A stretch of 64,000 nucleotides of DNA from Maylandia zebra (Eukaryota > Chordata > Actinopteri > Cichliformes > Cichlidae): contig NC_135188.1 of assembly GCF_041146795.1 (NCBI RefSeq), positions 370,501 through 434,500 of the forward strand, written 5' to 3'. Every line of letters starts with the position of its first letter. The stretch's first letter is position 1. Position numbers and translations under genes: made by a program. The notes under the pieces were generated by a model. It worked only from the letters and a program-made list of their open reading frames with translations. It had not been told where the DNA came from and did not search any database. Positions 1-12,730 of the stretch are shown piece by piece.

Positions 1-466
1 CAGCTTACACCCATGAACACGTGAAGATTTTCCAGCAAGTTTAAAGCAGTGAAGCTTAACATACACCCGCCGTTACACAATAAAGTTTATCCACTACTAA
101 CAAATAAACCCTCTGGGTTGCAGGACAACAACTTAACTTCAAAAAAAAAAAAAAAAAAAATCACAACCAGTGATAACACGACAAATTTAGTGGTTAATAA
201 AAGTCAAATTGTGACATGTTTTCTTCTGATTGATTAATACAAGTGATTACTGAATGAAAGAAAATTCCATTTTTGTGCTTTAAACATGATCTTAAGAATT
301 TTAACATGTACCTGTGTTGTCCTGTCAGCTTGGTGAGTTATGAGAGGATTATATGGTGAGAAAAAAAAAAAAAAAAAAGGGGGAGAGAAGGCTGACACAG
401 GGCCTGGTCCCGTTGTTTTTCCCCTCTCTGAGTAACACAGCCAATACAACATGATTTTCCTGTTCG

Positions 467-497
<31 letters not shown>

Positions 498-1370
498 TCT
501 CTTTATGCTTGATTACAGGCTGCTTTGTCGGCCCGGAAAAGCCGAGGCTGACCCTGGACTCCTGCTCTCCCCTCTACCATCTTTGCTCTCTCCTCTACCA
601 TCTTTGATGTGACCCTGACCAAATGCTAAAGCAGCTGAACCCGCAACAACAACTTGAAAATGTCAACAGTGCTGCAGGAAAATGATCTCATGCAGCAGAG
701 ACGGAGAGCGGTAATCCAAGGCACGATTTACAACCTGAATAGGTGATAAAGCGATAGATCTTTCAGCCCAATTCTACTTTTTCTACATAATCCATCATAC
801 AAAATGTAATCAAATGGAAAAGTATCTTTTTTTTAACTTGTTTTATCAGTTTTAATCTTTTAACTTTATGCATGAAGCAAAAATTTTATTATATGCAACA
901 TTCTCTGACTTGAATAAATTAGTTTAACATTTAAACCTATTTTCTACACATTCCAGCACATAAAATAAAATATTTTTTGTGTTTACACTCAGTCTTTCAA
1001 ATAGATGCAAGTAAAACACAGCAGAAAATAAATAAAGTCAAAGACTCAGCGGTCCTGTTGCTCTATTTTCACCTGTAAAGCAGGACTGCGGTAGGCGGAG
1101 GTTTACCCTGGTGCAGGTGTGCCGTGGTCGGTGGAAGAATCCGCGAGTTTCTCTGTGAGTTTCCCATTACGTCGTAGCTACTCGGTGCTTGCTTGGAAGT
1201 TTAGGGGTTTTTTCGCTGTAAAAAGAAGTTTTCTTCCCACGCACAATGGACACTAATGTTTTTGTCACTTTTTATGGAATCAAACTCAAAGTAAGGTCAG
1301 TACTTCCACGCTTTAAACGCTGCATGCTCATACTCTCTCCCACAATCGATATGTGATCCATTGTTGATCT
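1..1370. other. no gene recognised
   Basis: No exon with a recognisable protein is visible on either strand. The stretch is AT-rich and has homopolymer runs: A at about 140-160 and 361-378, and T-rich TTTTG runs at about 465-496. The short open frames encode low-complexity peptides and look like chance. Confidence 0.5.
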
Positions 1371-1374
1371 GCAC

Positions 1375-1575
1375 ACAGCTGTTGTCACTAACGGCGCACT
1401 CGCTTACGTCACTGTCATGAGACATTCTTGCAAAAAATCACAGTTTTAGTAACGTAGTAACGCAGCGTTCCTACGGGAAAGTAACGGTAATCTAATTACC
1501 ATTTTTGCAATAGTAATCCCTTACTTTACTCGTTACTTGAAAAAAGTAATCAGATTACAGTAACCATAATATTTG
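1375..1575. repeat. dispersed fish repeat (GTAACG / GTAATC-rich)
   Basis: The stretch has many alternating GTAACG, TAGTAACG and TAATCAGATTAC words. This pattern recurs in fish genomes at the ends of BED-finger hAT elements. I recognise the style from memory only; neither TIRs nor a target-site duplication could be placed, so the extent is approximate. Confidence 0.4.
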
Positions 1576-1647
1576 TCTTTGCAGCCAAGGAGTTCTAATT
1601 ATTGGAAAGAAAAATAAATGCTAGGCAAGACATACAAACATGACCAC

Positions 1648-1655
1648 CACACACG

Positions 1656-1716
<61 letters not shown>

Positions 1717-1720
1717 TCAC
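1648..1720. repeat. (CA)n microsatellite
   Basis: Near-perfect CA dinucleotide array with a few CG interruptions at its left end. A His-Thr-rich open frame across it is a by-product. Confidence 0.95.
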
Positions 1721-2289
1721 ACAAAAGATCAAAGGCTATGGCAACAGCAGCAAGGAAAACCTCCCTTTTAACAGGAAGAAACCTCCAGCACTACCAGGCT
1801 CATGGAGGGGCTGCCATATGCTGTGACCGGCTGGGATTCTGTCTGCATATCACAGATACAAAGTGTTGTATTCATAATACTATTTCCTTTGTAGTATTGT
1901 CTTTTCTATTTCTATTTTACTTGTCATTGTTTTGCTGTCACACTTAGTGTGGTTTATTCCACCTACTTTCTCCTAATCTCCACATCACACTGATCAGATG
2001 GCGATGCCTTTCACCCTGATTTATCTCTGACATCAGCACCAACTATTCTGTTGTTCTTATAATTTTTTCCTACATTGCAACATAACTTTGTATGTCCAAT
2101 AGCCAGATAAGAAATTAATCTAACTATAAATTGTTATCTACAAATTATATTAAGCTGTTACGTTCACGCGGTTGTTAATTTTTATTTACATGTAGTTAGT
2201 ATACTGCTGCCAATGAGTTCATAACCACATCTGTTTGAAGCTATTTTATTGGAGTATCTACCAGCAAGAATTTTGAGAATCAAAGATCA

Positions 2290-2870
2290 TTTTAACCAAC
2301 ACGTTCTCACTCCCAACTCGTCAAATGTGTGACGCATGGTCAGGCTCCCTCTGCTTCACTTATGGACGCGCAGGGTACCCCTCTCGCGTCGGGAATTGAC
2401 GTGAAGGGTCCTCCGATTGAAGAGATTGCCGCGGAAGTGCCTGTTGTCGCTATATTTAGACATTTTCCAAATCACATTGTAGTGACGTATACAGAACACA
2501 ATAAATTATATAATGTAAACAACTACCTGAAAAACAGGTAGAACGATGCTTTTATATCGTTTATTGCATTTATGGAGGGAGTGATGTATGCTGGGTAATG
2601 GCACAGCTAGCTACTGGGTGACTTTATTCACCCGCTTCGGCTGTTATCAGTCCATACAATGGGCGTTATTAGCACAAATCAGTCCCATAGATATGGGCCA
2701 TCTCCTGCTAGATTGTTCAGAAGGTTGTTCTCATCCATCCAGATGGAGGATCACTAACAGGAGCGTGGAAGACTCCAGAATCCACTCTGGCTGGAATCCG
2801 GTGGATATGCAGTGTTTACAGGTAAGACCATTTAAACGGACAGCATTTATAGAATGACTATTAAAAGTCA
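2290..2870. repeat. probable dispersed repeat, unclassified
   Basis: The segment is GC-rich relative to its flanks. From about 2300 to 2460 it reads like a dispersed repeat common in percomorph genomes, with a CACGTTCTCACTCCC start and a GTCGGGAATTGACGTGAAGG core. Recognition is from memory. No coding capacity above chance was found and the boundaries are uncertain. Confidence 0.35.
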
Positions 2871-5800
2871 GCGAGTGTCAGTAATGTTAATGTGGTTATC
2901 TTAGTAATACACCGAGTGCTAATATAACAGCTTTAAGATGCATTTGTAGATATTATTACGTGTTTTACCGTCTTTATGGTGCTAGCTTAAAGTTACGGTG
3001 TAAACGTTAGCTTATATTGGAGTAAAGCTGTTACTGTTTAAACGATGTTAGCACAGAAACATTAGCTTCTGTCATGACTGATGAAGTTACTAGTTAATAA
3101 AGTTTTCTGTAAAGTGTTTAATCGCAGCCACAGATTGACAGCAAATATCTCGATTAGCTTCAGTGCATCTATAATAAATATGTGCAAGTTTCAGTGCTTC
3201 GTTTAAACTGTATGATACTTATACTGACCCAGGGTCAGTGTAAAATACAATCCTAGCTGTGTGAACAAAGCCTGGCTCCTTTAATCCTGCATGAAAAACC
3301 TCAGGATGCAGGTTATTATTACTCTTTCCTGCTGGCACACCTGTCACACCTGAGAGTCAGCTAGAAACGTACAGTGACGTGGACATCATGCAAAGACTGC
3401 CAGACTCTGTAATACTGCAAATGATCAGTGACTCAGGTTATCACTAAACTTTAAACGGTACCTCTGTGTCTCTGTGTGCTGAACATTTAGGATTGAGTCA
3501 GGCTGCATAAGCTGAAGCTGTTATTTGTATATATCAGTATTTTTTATTCAGGTGTGGGGAAAATACGTAAGACTGCAGTGAAGCGATGCACCAGATTAAT
3601 CCCTGGCCAAAGGTATCGTACTTAAATCAGACTACTGATCCAGCCACATCAGCCTTTTGTGAGGTCTGTTTAAAGTTGACTAAAAGTAAACTGCAGGTTC
3701 CTGAGAGGTGGACTGTGAGCACAGAAACACAAGTTCATACATACAGCTGCAGCAAACTTACATTAATTTTAAATAGATTTGTTACTCTGATGTCTGTCTC
3801 TGTGTTAGTCCTCTGACAGACTGGTGACCTGTCCAGGTGTGCTCTACCTATGACTACTGGGAGAGGCTCTAGCCTTTTTAATAGAAATTTTCTGTTATTC
3901 TCATTTAAAGTATTTAAGTGCTTATGCATATGCTTAGTTGTGACGCTGTTACTGTTCAGTGAAAGTTTCTAAACCTAGATGAACTTACTTCAGCGTCAGC
4001 AGTTTGAGAAAACAACTCCCTTTACAGGTGCTGATAAGGCCAAGGGCACAAAACAGCTTAACCATTGATCCGTTGAAGTGTGGTAGGATCAGTTTGTAAC
4101 TTCCTCCCTCTTCCTTGGAATGCATAAAGGAGTAGGAGCACAACTTCTGTGGCAGCGCTGACATGACTGAACTGTGATGTTTGATGTGTGTTGGCGCAGT
4201 AATAAATAGCTTGATCACAGCTCTTTCTGTGTTGCAGACTTTATTTTAAAAATTCCACGACACCCCCCCCCCCCACCCCCCACCCTCCCACTGTGAACCT
4301 GAATTGAATATTCAGAAGACATTTGTTTAAATAGTTCTAGAAATCTGAGCTGTTGGTGTGTCCTTGGATTGTGTGGTAATAATATTAGAGCTAGCAATCT
4401 TTCTTACTGAAACTCTACTATGAGTCATGTTACCTGAGATTAATTCTATGTTTACCTGTCAGCCTGGACAAATGTGCTGTGTGAAGGAAATTAAATTAAA
4501 TCAGATCTGAACTGCGTACATTTAAGGAACCTGTTCATATTTAATTGAAATATGAACCAGTGATTTTTTTGATTGCTGATTCCAAGATAGTCTTTGTGGA
4601 AATCCTGTTTGGCTTTTTGTTATTTTAATTCTCTTCTCTGTTTTCCAGAACAGTTCTCCACAGTTGCTGTCCACATGGGTCAGTGGGACCAAGAAGCACT
4701 CTGCTAATGTGGGACTCTGACCAGCAACATCCAGCAAGACCCAGACAGCGTTTTCTATCTCCCAGCTGGAGGTTTTGTTTGTCTGTGACTGGAGAGTCAG
4801 ATTTTTGTTGAGCTTCACACTTGCAGAGGTAAGTCAGTTTGCAGAGATCCCTCCCACCCTGGCTTTCTTATCTGAAAGAGTAATATTTCAGTGACTGCTG
4901 CTTATACCACAGGTTAATACACTCTACTGATCCCTGATAGGAGAATCATCAATTTTGGCAACAAAGAGTCTGGTGGATGTTTGTTTACAGTCTGATGATG
5001 GGACATCATGCTCTGCATCTTCAAAGTTTGCCTCCTCATTATTATTCATATCCAGTAATGTGAAGTATGCTCATATCTACTATAACTGAACCAACCTGGT
5101 GCTCTTCATTTATGGAGGCTGTTGAGTCTGAATGTTGGATGTTGTGTATCTCGTGTTCTCTGGGCTTTGTTGTCCTCAGTAAATGTTTCTTCTCCGTGAT
5201 GTTTCTTCAAATGTTTCTTCTGGATGATGATAAGACTGTGACACGGGATGCCACCTTTGGTCTTGTGATGAAGCAAAGCTCAGGAAGAAGTGTGATTAAA
5301 TGGTACCCACATGTGTGCTGCTGAGAAGGATGTACAGGGGCAAAAACATGAGTGACAACAAAAATCCAACTAGGATTCTTGCATATGATGAATGAATTCT
5401 GTCTTTGACTGTATTGTCCAGCTGATCCATCAAACCCCCAGCAGGTGAACCTTATTCATGACATAACACGGCAACAATGTAAAAAATGAAACAGCAACAG
5501 TCTAAATTTAAAGTGCATTCTAAACTCCTCTTCAATAAATCATATGCAAAGAGTCATTCAGGACTGTAAAACGTGAACTACAGAACCCAGAGTCTTCATC
5601 ATTAAATCTCTGGTTGCTTCATTTTTCTATCCTATATCAGATACTTTAAGGTTAGGTTAGGTAAACTTGTATTCTCATGGTGAGGCAAAGTGCTTTATGT
5701 GTGTGTGTGCGTGTCATGAATGGCTATAAAAGGCCTATAATTAAAGAACAAAGCGGGGTTTGAGTTCGAGTTGCGGCAGACTGTCACTACTTGTAAATGG

Positions 5801-6650
5801 AACGCAGCCTCCCTACGGCGGACAGCTAATAACAGGAATCGGACGCTGTCCACCCAAGTCCACAGCAACCACCATAGCAACCGCCTAGCATGACCTTAAA
5901 AAAAAAAGTGTGAAAGTGTTACAGCTGCAGAGAGCTATGGCGGTATCTTTGGATGCTGTTTACATAGCTAATAATATACGATGTAACCATGGAGACAGTC
6001 AGTCACGTGAGCTAGCGGTGCATGTTTACTACAGTGAATAAGGTGATTGCGTGCACACGCTGCAGAGGGTAAAGACATTACTTCAATATTGTTTTATATT
6101 CATATATATTTGCCTTCTGTTGACCATCACCTCAGGTTCACCATCACAGTTTCAGCAGACAGATGCACACTGTCTAAATATGAACACATTCAAAAACTCA
6201 TGTCTCAGAAATAAGCACAGCTGTTCATGTTTGTCATTAGAGTTTTATTTGTAAGAAAATTATGAACTTCATATTGTGTATCAAATAAAAGAACATTTCA
6301 CAACTCTGAGTCAACAGAAACAGGTAACAGAAATGTCTCTAATGCAGACATGTACAGTGTAGTGTAAGCATTAAAAGATCATAAAGGAAACACTAACATT
6401 TATGTGAAACTAATTGTAATAAAAAATGAACAGGTGGTTTATAGATGTAAAAGAAAGAATCTGAAAACAACACTTTTTTGGTCTAAGTGATCAAAGTAGA
6501 AAACAGAACTGATGTTCAAAAACAAACCGTAGCTGCACTAATATTACACATCTCCATTGTAGTGGTGAACAGACATGTTGCTTTTAAAACCACATGCAGT
6601 GTGTGACTGTGACTGTTCACTGAGACCATGAACGCCACTTCGCTGAAGCC
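2871..6650. other. no gene recognised; unique-looking non-coding DNA
   Basis: No convincing exon was found on either strand. A C-rich run with one A lies at about 4261-4280. The segment at 4640-4833, between a TTTTCCAG and a GAGGTAAGT, could be an untranslated exon, but nothing else supports it. A GTCCTCTGACAGACTGG phrase near 3809 resembles a common fish repeat. Confidence 0.4.
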
Positions 6651-6699
6651 TTCTTCTTCTTCTTCTTCTTCTTCTTCTTCTTCTTCTTCTTCTTCTTCT
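6651..6699. repeat. (CTT)n trinucleotide microsatellite
   Basis: About 16 uninterrupted CTT/TTC units. Read on the minus strand they give a poly-Arg frame that should not be taken as a gene. Confidence 0.95.
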
Positions 6700-6852
6700 A
6701 AATTGGAAGCAGAAGGAGCACGAGCTGCTTTGATCTACTGAAAGGAAAAAGCAGAACATCTGAGCTGAAACCAGTCAGCTGAAATCATTAAGACAGGAAC
6801 AAATTCAATGCAGTGTCTCAGGTGGCTTAGCCTGTTACAACTGTTGATACAA

Positions 6853-6925
6853 ATGGTAAATGGTAAATGGCCTGCATTTGTATAGCGCTTTTCTAGTCCC
6901 TAAGGACCCCAAAGCGCTTTTTTAT
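6853..6925 (+). repeat. short dispersed repeat fragment (TATAGCGCTTT type)
   Basis: AAATGGTAAATGG is followed by TTTGTATAGCGC and CCCTAAGGACCCCAAAGCGC. This is a phrase found very often at fish repeat ends. It stops abruptly where L2 coding sequence begins near 6927, marking an insertion or recombination junction. Confidence 0.5.
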
Positions 6926-6926
6926 T

Positions 6927-9580
6927 CACTGCAAACCGTTTTATTCTCCGCGGGAGTTTGCTTCATTCATCCTGGCCGCTGTTTACATCCCGCCAGACGC
7001 AGATGCGCAGGCAGCTCAGTGCGCACTCGCGGAGCAGATTCTCCACACGGAGCGGACATTCCCGGACTCTCTCATCATTGCTCTTGGGGACTTTAACAAA
7101 GCCAATCTGAGCCATGAGCTTCCAAAATATAAGCAGTATATTAAATGCCCGACCAGAGAGGAGAGGACATTAGACCACTGCTACAGCACGATCAGCGGGG
7201 CCTATCGCGCGGTGCCCCGCGCTTCACTCGGACTTTCTGACCACGTCATGATCCACCTAATCCCCGCGTACAGACAGAGGCTGAAGCTCTCCAAACCTGT
7301 CGTGAGGACTAAAAAACTGTGGAGCAACGAGGCTGTGGAGGAGCTTCGCACGTGTTTGGAGACCACAGACTGGGACACAATGAAGGCTGCTTCTAACAGC
7401 TTGGACGAGTTTACGGACACTGTCACCTCCTATATCCACTTCTGTGAGGACAGCATTGTGCCATCACGCACCAGGGTGAGTTATAACAATGACAAACCCT
7501 GGTTTACTCCTAAACTCAAAAAGCTGTGGCTGGAAAAGAGTAAGGCGTTCAGAAGCGGAGACAGGGACTGCTACAGAGAGGCCAAGTACAGGTTCACTAA
7601 AGAAGTGGACATTGCTAAACATCAGCACTCTGAGAAGATGCAGCAGCAGATCTCAGAGAATGACTCGGCCTCTGTGTGGAAAGGTTTTAGGAATATTACA
7701 AACTACAAGCCTAAAACCCCCCACTCCACTGATGACTTGCTCTTAGCCAACACCCTTAACAACTTCTACTGCCGTTTTGACGAGCCATCAGGCAGCCTTC
7801 ACACCTCCAACGACCCCAACAATAGAGGCACTTTGGACACTCATTCCCCCACCTCCCCCCCCTCCATAGAGCCATCACCACCTTCAAACTGTTCACCTGC
7901 AACACCCTCACCCCACACAAAAGAGGATTTCACACCACCTCCTCCGACCACAACTCTTCATATTCATGAAGCAGATGTGAGGAAGCAGTTTAGGAGTCTG
8001 AATACTCGGAAAGCTCCCGGCCCAGACGGCGTGTCTCCTGCCACCCTCAGACACTGTGCAAACGAGCTGGCCCCAGTGTTTTCTGGCATCTTCAACTCCT
8101 CACTGCAGGCATGTCATGTGCCTGCCTGCTTCAAGTCCTCTACCATAATCCCTGTCCCCAAGAAACCTAGGATCACTGGACTAAATGACTACAGACGCGT
8201 GGCTCTGACATCTGTGGTCATGAAGTCATTTGAGCGCCTAGTTCTCTCCCATCTCAAGACCCTCACGGCCCCCCTCCTGGACCCCCTGCAGTTTGCATAT
8301 AGAGCCAACAGGTCTGTAGACGACGCCATCAACATGGCCCTACACTTCATCCTGCAGCATCTGGACTCCCCAGGAACCTACGCCAGGATCCTGTTTGTGG
8401 ACTTCAGCTCTGCCTTCAACACCATCCTTCCAGACCATCTCCGAGACAAGCTTTCCCAGATGAATGTGCCTGATCCCATCTGCCGGTGGATCACTGACTT
8501 CCTGACGGACAGGAAGCAGCACGTGAGGCTGGGAAAGAATGTCTCGGACTCCCGGACCATCAGCACCGGCTCCCCTCAGGGCTGTGTTCTTTTTCCTCTG
8601 CTCTTCTCCCTGTACACCAACTGCTGCACCTCCACCCACCAGTCTGTCAAGCTAATCAAGTTCGCAGATGACACCACCGTCATTGGGCTCATCTCAGACG
8701 GGGACGAGTCTGCCTACAGGAGAGAGGTTGAACGTCTGGTGTCTTGGTGCAGCCACAACAACCTGGTGCTGAATGCCCAGAAGACAGTGGAGATTATTGT
8801 GGACTTCAGGAAGCACACAGCCCCACTCCCCCCCATCATCCTGACTGACACCCCCATCACCTCTGTGGACTCATTCCGCTTCCTGGGTACCACCATCACC
8901 CAGGACCTGAAGTGGGAGCCCACCATCACCTCCGTCATCAAGAAAGCCCAGCAGAGGATGTACTTCCTGAGGCAGCTGAAGAAATTCAACCTGCCAACAC
9001 GGACGATGATGCAATTCTACACTGCAATCATCGAGTCCATCCTCACCTCCTCCATCACCGTGTGGTACGCTGGAGCCACTATCAGGGACAAACAGAGACT
9101 GCAGCGTGTTGTGCGCTCTGCTGAGAAGGTGATTGGCTGCAGACTCCCATCTCTGCAGCACCTGTACACCTCCAGGACACTGCGGCGTGCAGCCCGGATC
9201 TCAGCTGACCCTTCTCACCCTGGACACAGTCTGTTTGACCTGCTCCCCTCAGGCAGGAGGCTCCGGTCCATTCGCACCAGAACCTCTCGCCACAAGAACA
9301 GTTTCTTCCCCTCTGCTGTTGGACTCATGAACAAGAACCGTATGACTGTTCGCACCACTAACACATGACCCTATACTGTGTTCTCTGCATCCGTTCCATT
9401 TTTGCACTGACCATCACCTGCGCACATGTATATATCAATCTGCTTAGCACTTTTTATTTTTATGTTTATTTAAGCAATGTCTGACAGTATGTTTTGCACT
9501 AAGTACCGCAGCAATTTCCTAATGTTGTAAACCTGCTCAACATTTGGCAATAAAACCCTTTCTCTATCTGATTGTGTCAG
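6927..9580 (+). mobile_element. L2-type LINE, 5'-truncated copy 1
   Basis: A non-LTR retrotransposon of the L2 (Maui-like) group. It starts inside the endonuclease domain, so the 5'UTR, any ORF1 and the front of ORF2 are missing, as expected from incomplete reverse transcription. ORF2 stays open to its stop at 9366-9368. A 3'UTR of about 200 bp follows, containing a GGCAATAAAACC poly(A)-like signal near 9547 and ending around 9580. Further copies lie at 29663-33000 (plus) and 14161-14436 (minus, 3'UTR only). From about 9297 onward the sequence is duplicated at 32702. Confidence 0.85.
6930..9368 (+). CDS. L2 ORF2 remnant: partial endonuclease plus reverse transcriptase, open frame
   Basis: One continuous frame of about 813 codons with no start of its own; the first in-frame ATG at 7212 is not the native start. 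The beginning shows the C-terminal half of the APE-type endonuclease: GDFN at about 7086-7097, then LDHCY, then LGLSDH near 7224-7241. The reverse transcriptase follows, with KAPGPDGV (about 8010), a FSSAFNTI motif-A region (about 8403-8427), SPQG (about 8572) and FADD, the catalytic YADD-type motif C, at 8661-8672. The C-terminus carries the conserved [15 protein letters not shown] signature. The unbroken frame suggests recent insertion. Without its 5' end it cannot mobilise by itself. Confidence 0.85.
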   Translation, partial: CKPFYSPREFASFILAAVYIPPDADAQAAQCALAEQILHTERTFPDSLIIALGDFNKANLSHELPKYKQYIKCPTREERTLDHCYSTISGAYRAVPRASLGLSDHVMIHLIPAYRQRLKLSKPVVRTKKLWSNEAVEELRTCLETTDWDTMKAASNSLDEFTDTVTSYIHFCEDSIVPSRTRVSYNNDKPWFTPKLKKLWLEKSKAFRSGDRDCYREAKYRFTKEVDIAKHQHSEKMQQQISENDSASVWKGFRNITNYKPKTPHSTDDLLLANTLNNFYCRFDEPSGSLHTSNDPNNRGTLDTHSPTSPPSIEPSPPSNCSPATPSPHTKEDFTPPPPTTTLHIHEADVRKQFRSLNTRKAPGPDGVSPATLRHCANELAPVFSGIFNSSLQACHVPACFKSSTIIPVPKKPRITGLNDYRRVALTSVVMKSFERLVLSHLKTLTAPLLDPLQFAYRANRSVDDAINMALHFILQHLDSPGTYARILFVDFSSAFNTILPDHLRDKLSQMNVPDPICRWITDFLTDRKQHVRLGKNVSDSRTISTGSPQGCVLFPLLFSLYTNCCTSTHQSVKLIKFADDTTVIGLISDGDESAYRREVERLVSWCSHNNLVLNAQKTVEIIVDFRKHTAPLPPIILTDTPITSVDSFRFLGTTITQDLKWEPTITSVIKKAQQRMYFLRQLKKFNLPTRTMMQFYTAIIESILTSSITVWYAGATIRDKQRLQRVVRSAEKVIGCRLPSLQHLYTSRTLRRAARISADPSHPGHSLFDLLPSGRRLRSIRTRTSRHKNSFFPSAVGLMNKNRMTVRTTNT

Positions 9581-9611
9581 CAGTGTTTGATGTTTTTTTT
9601 CTCTTACTGAC

Positions 9612-9852
9612 CTTCTGTCAGCCTCCCTAAAATTGACCTCGCCACCTCCATCACATTGTCTGAATACACCTGCACCATCACTTCTACTGTTTTCAGTCTG
9701 TCTGCGTTCTCCAGCTGGCACTTATAGATTTTAGGGAAGTCAGCTCCAGGTTCATACCGCAGGTAAAAGTGGAAAAGCTTCAGCTCCTCTTCTCCCAATT
9801 TCTTCAACATTTCCAGGAGCTGCACAGGTGAGGGCTTCTCCATCTTTGATCT
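9612..9852 (-). pseudogene. orphan pyrin-domain (PYD) exon of a fish NLR gene, copy 1
   Basis: The minus strand has an acceptor (TGTTTAACAG), then ATG at 9843, 77 codons, and a GTCAGTAAG donor at 9611. The peptide begins MEKPSPVQLLEMLKKLGEEE and includes a CQLENADRLKTVEVMVQVY segment, the hallmark of pyrin domains at the N-terminus of fish NLRP-like (NLR-C) receptors. PYDs form death-fold contacts with ASC in inflammasome signalling. The exon ends in phase 1, suitable for joining a downstream exon, but no FISNA, NACHT or leucine-rich repeat exon could be found. The downstream side is occupied by the L2 element. It is therefore probably a dead fragment of a multicopy gene. The reading frame is intact. 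An identical copy lies at 33017-33257. Confidence 0.75.
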
Positions 9853-10314
9853 GTTAAACATGAAATCATGTGAACAGTAAGTCTCATCACATCTACTTTT
9901 TACTAATTTAATATATTTCACAGCAGATTACATGTTTGATTATTTAAGATTTACTTAGGATTGATTTTTTTTCTGGATGGATTCTTCTGTGATGGGAATA
10001 ACATCACAAACTGCATGATAAAGAATCGATAATGAGACCTGATGTCTGTGAAGGTTCTCATGAGACCTGATACAATAAGAACTGACCCCAAAACACCAAA
10101 CGATCATTAAAAGAGAATTGTGCAGAACTAAGTGTAACATGTAACTTTAACTCTAACACTGCTGTTAAAATGTAAATGAAATAAAAACTGATTGAACTGA
10201 TCAACGTGTCAACAGAATACAAAGAGAGCTTACAGACTTTAGAAAACTATTTAAAATCAGCTGAGTGAATAAAAATGTAATATGAATTTAAATAAAGAAA
10301 ATAAAAGCAGAAGA

Positions 10315-10955
10315 TGTCACGGTTCTGGGTCAGTTTCGACCCAGTATTTTGAGTTTTGATTGATTAGTTTATTTTTGAATGTTTGTTGTGGTTTTGGGCG
10401 TTAGAATTCTATGTTTCTGTTTATTCATGTTTAAGGATTTGTTCTCGGTTGTATCTCACGTTTAGTTTAGTTCAGGTTCCATGTGTCATTCTGTCTGTCT
10501 GTCTCAGTGTCAGGTCTGCATCTTGGTGTAGTGTTCTCGTTTCCTGTTTTATTTTGAAGGTCTGCGTCTCATGTGAGTGTGTTCAGTTTTACCTCTGTCT
10601 CGTCTTGTTGATTATTCCCAGCTGTGTCCACCACCTGTGTGTAATTCCCCTGTGTTTCTCTGTGTGTATTTAAGTTGTGTCCTCTGTCATTGTAGTTGCT
10701 GGTCTGTCTGTGTATTCAACACTGTCTCATCTGTGTGTTTCCTTGCTGTCAACCGCCAAGTGTTTCTGCTCACTTTCATTCATGTTCAGGTTCGTGTTCT
10801 GTAGTCAGTTTGTTCCTAGTCTAGTTTAGTCCTTGTTTGGTTCGCCTTTTGTCCATTTTTATTTTGTGTTTAATAAACCACCATCACACCTTTACAAGTG
10901 CCTGCGTTTGGATCCTCCTTTATTTTCCACACGGCTCATCTCACTCGCCGTGACA
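10315..10955 (+). repeat. long terminal repeat (641 bp), copy 1
   Basis: Begins TGTCACGG and ends CCGTGACA, a perfect 8-bp inverted pair with the TG...CA ends typical of LTRs. It contains a GTATTTAAG TATA-like box near 10667 and a TTTAATAAACC poly(A) signal near 10869, giving a plausible U3-R-U5 order. A gag-like ATG follows 17 bp downstream. No matching 3' LTR is seen before 14 kb, so the element is incomplete. A diverged, truncated relative lies at 30240 and a near-identical copy at 33720. Confidence 0.75.
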
Positions 10956-10972
10956 GTACGGACCAGCCAGAT

Positions 10973-11353
10973 ATGGATCCAGCGGCATTCACCCCACCCA
11001 CGGAGCTTTGGGATCTCATAATGAACTCTGCTTCAAAATTAATTAACCTGTGGCTAGAGCATGAGGGAGAAGCATTTCTCTACCTTCTGGAAGCCAGGCT
11101 ACAACAGCTTATTTCCGATTATCCCTGGCTATTGGACTCACTGCACCCTGTGGTACAAAACTTCATTCTCCACGAACTCCACCTTCACCCCCCCGCCGCT
11201 ACCGCTCGCCCGCTCGTTTCAGTGGAGCACGTGCCGTCCGAACTGCTGGATGAGGTGTTACCCGGCCCGTCGGAGCCGACTCCAAGCGCGGCACCGGCGC
11301 GGCACCCCACCGCCGGACTTCAGGATGTCAAAACAGCCGGCTGTGGTGGGTGA
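10973..11353 (+). CDS. gag-like ORF of LTR element, copy 1
   Basis: ATG at 10973 opens a 126-codon frame beginning MDPAAFTPPTELWDLI. It is helical in character (SASKLINLWLEHEGEAFLYL) and then turns proline-rich. Its place just inside the LTR is where gag lies. No zinc knuckle is present. A second frame in the +1 register, from about 11061 to 11975, continues with Ser/Thr/Pro-rich sequence. Function is inferred from position only. Confidence 0.5.
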   Translation: MDPAAFTPPTELWDLIMNSASKLINLWLEHEGEAFLYLLEARLQQLISDYPWLLDSLHPVVQNFILHELHLHPPAATARPLVSVEHVPSELLDEVLPGPSEPTPSAAPARHPTAGLQDVKTAGCGG

Positions 11354-12223
11354 AACAGACACTCTTTCTGTTCCTTCTGACCCAGATACTAGGTCTATTT
11401 CTTCTGGAGCTATTTTTTGTGTCTCCTCTAAAAATAATAAGGATTTCTCTGTCTCACCTATGACCATTGCTCCTAAGACTGCTTTTGTTGAGCCGACTTT
11501 TCGTGTTAATGACTATGTTCACGCTGTTGTTCCCATGCCCGGAGTAGCTGAGCCTAGCACTACAAACATAGGGAATTTAAGTGTCAGGGAAGCTTTCTTG
11601 TCTCCGTCAGTTCCTTCAGGGAAAGCAATAAACCTTTCTGAAACTGTTTTTTCTGGCCATATCGTCCCATCCTCACTTTCACCCCAGTCAGCAGCCCAGC
11701 TGCCCTCAGTTCAGTCAGACACTCCACAATTTATTACGCCTCCACTACAACTGTCTCCACTACTGGTAGGTCAGTCTGTAGCCGCTTCGCTGCCTATAGC
11801 TCTGTTGCCACCAGTTCAGCTGTCTGCCCATCCTCACCTTCTCATTCAAAGCAGGAAACACACTTCACCACAATATCTGCTGGTTCTCTTAAGCTGGCCA
11901 TCTCAGAGACAGTTGCTCCCTCTAGGGCCTCCCCAGAGGCTGGGTGTCAGTCACCAGCCAACTCTGGACCCCTAGAGGTCAAGACGCCAGCGCCAGCAGC
12001 TCACCCGGAGAACTCACCAGAACGGTCTCGGCTCTCAGCACCCCCTGAGAGTTCAAGTGAGTTCACCCGTCCGCCTCCGTCCTCTGCTGAGTGTATTGGG
12101 GAACACTTACAGCCCTCCGAGGACTGCATCCCACTGTTGCTGCCTGAGTCAAGCCACTGTGCTGCTCAGCCCCAGCCAGTGTCCACACTGCCAGAGGTCT
12201 CCGTACCTGCTGCTTCAGTGTCT

Positions 12224-12730
12224 GTCTCCACTGGAGGGCCCGAGGAGCCCGTCCAGTCTCAAGCCACGTTAGCTGGGGGTTCGGGAGAACCCAGCTGGCC
12301 TCAAGTCTTGTTAGCTGGAGGTTCCGAGGAGCCTGTCCAGTGTCATGTCACGTTTGTTGGAGGTTCCAAGGAGCCCGTCCGGCCTCATGCCACGTCTGCT
12401 GGAGGTTCCAAGGAGTCCGTCCGGCCTCATGCCACGTCTGCTGGAGGGCCCGAGTCACCCGTCCAGTCTCAAAGTCGCTCGTCCAGTCTCAAGTCACGTC
12501 TGCTGGAGGGCCCGAGTCGCTCGTCCAGCTTCAAGCCATGTCTGCTGGAGGGCCCGAGCCGCCCGTCCAGCTTCAAGCCACGTCTGCTGGAGTGGCCGAG
12601 CCGCCCGTCCAGCTTCAAGCCACGTCTGCTGGTGGGCCCGAGCCGCCCATCCAGCCTCAAGTGTCGTCTGCTGGTGGGCCCGAGTCGCCCGTCCAGCTTC
12701 ACGCCTCGTCTGCTGGGGGTCCTAGAGGAC
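12224..12730 (+). repeat. 42-bp minisatellite inside the LTR element
   Basis: About a dozen copies of a 42-bp unit, each encoding 14 residues of the type GGSKEPVRPHATSA. The 42-bp period is a multiple of three, so copy-number change keeps the frame. Units drift from GGTTCC to GGGCCC starts. The frame changes near 12475, so not all units are read in the same phase. Confidence 0.8.

Noticed and set aside
1618..1947. His/Thr-rich ORF
   Set aside because: Produced by the CA microsatellite; no other support.
6544..6759. Poly-arginine ORF on the minus strand
   Set aside because: Produced by the CTT microsatellite.
9604..9921. 105-codon version of the pyrin ORF starting MKYIKLVK
   Set aside because: The upstream part precedes a good acceptor; the conserved domain starts at ATG 9843.
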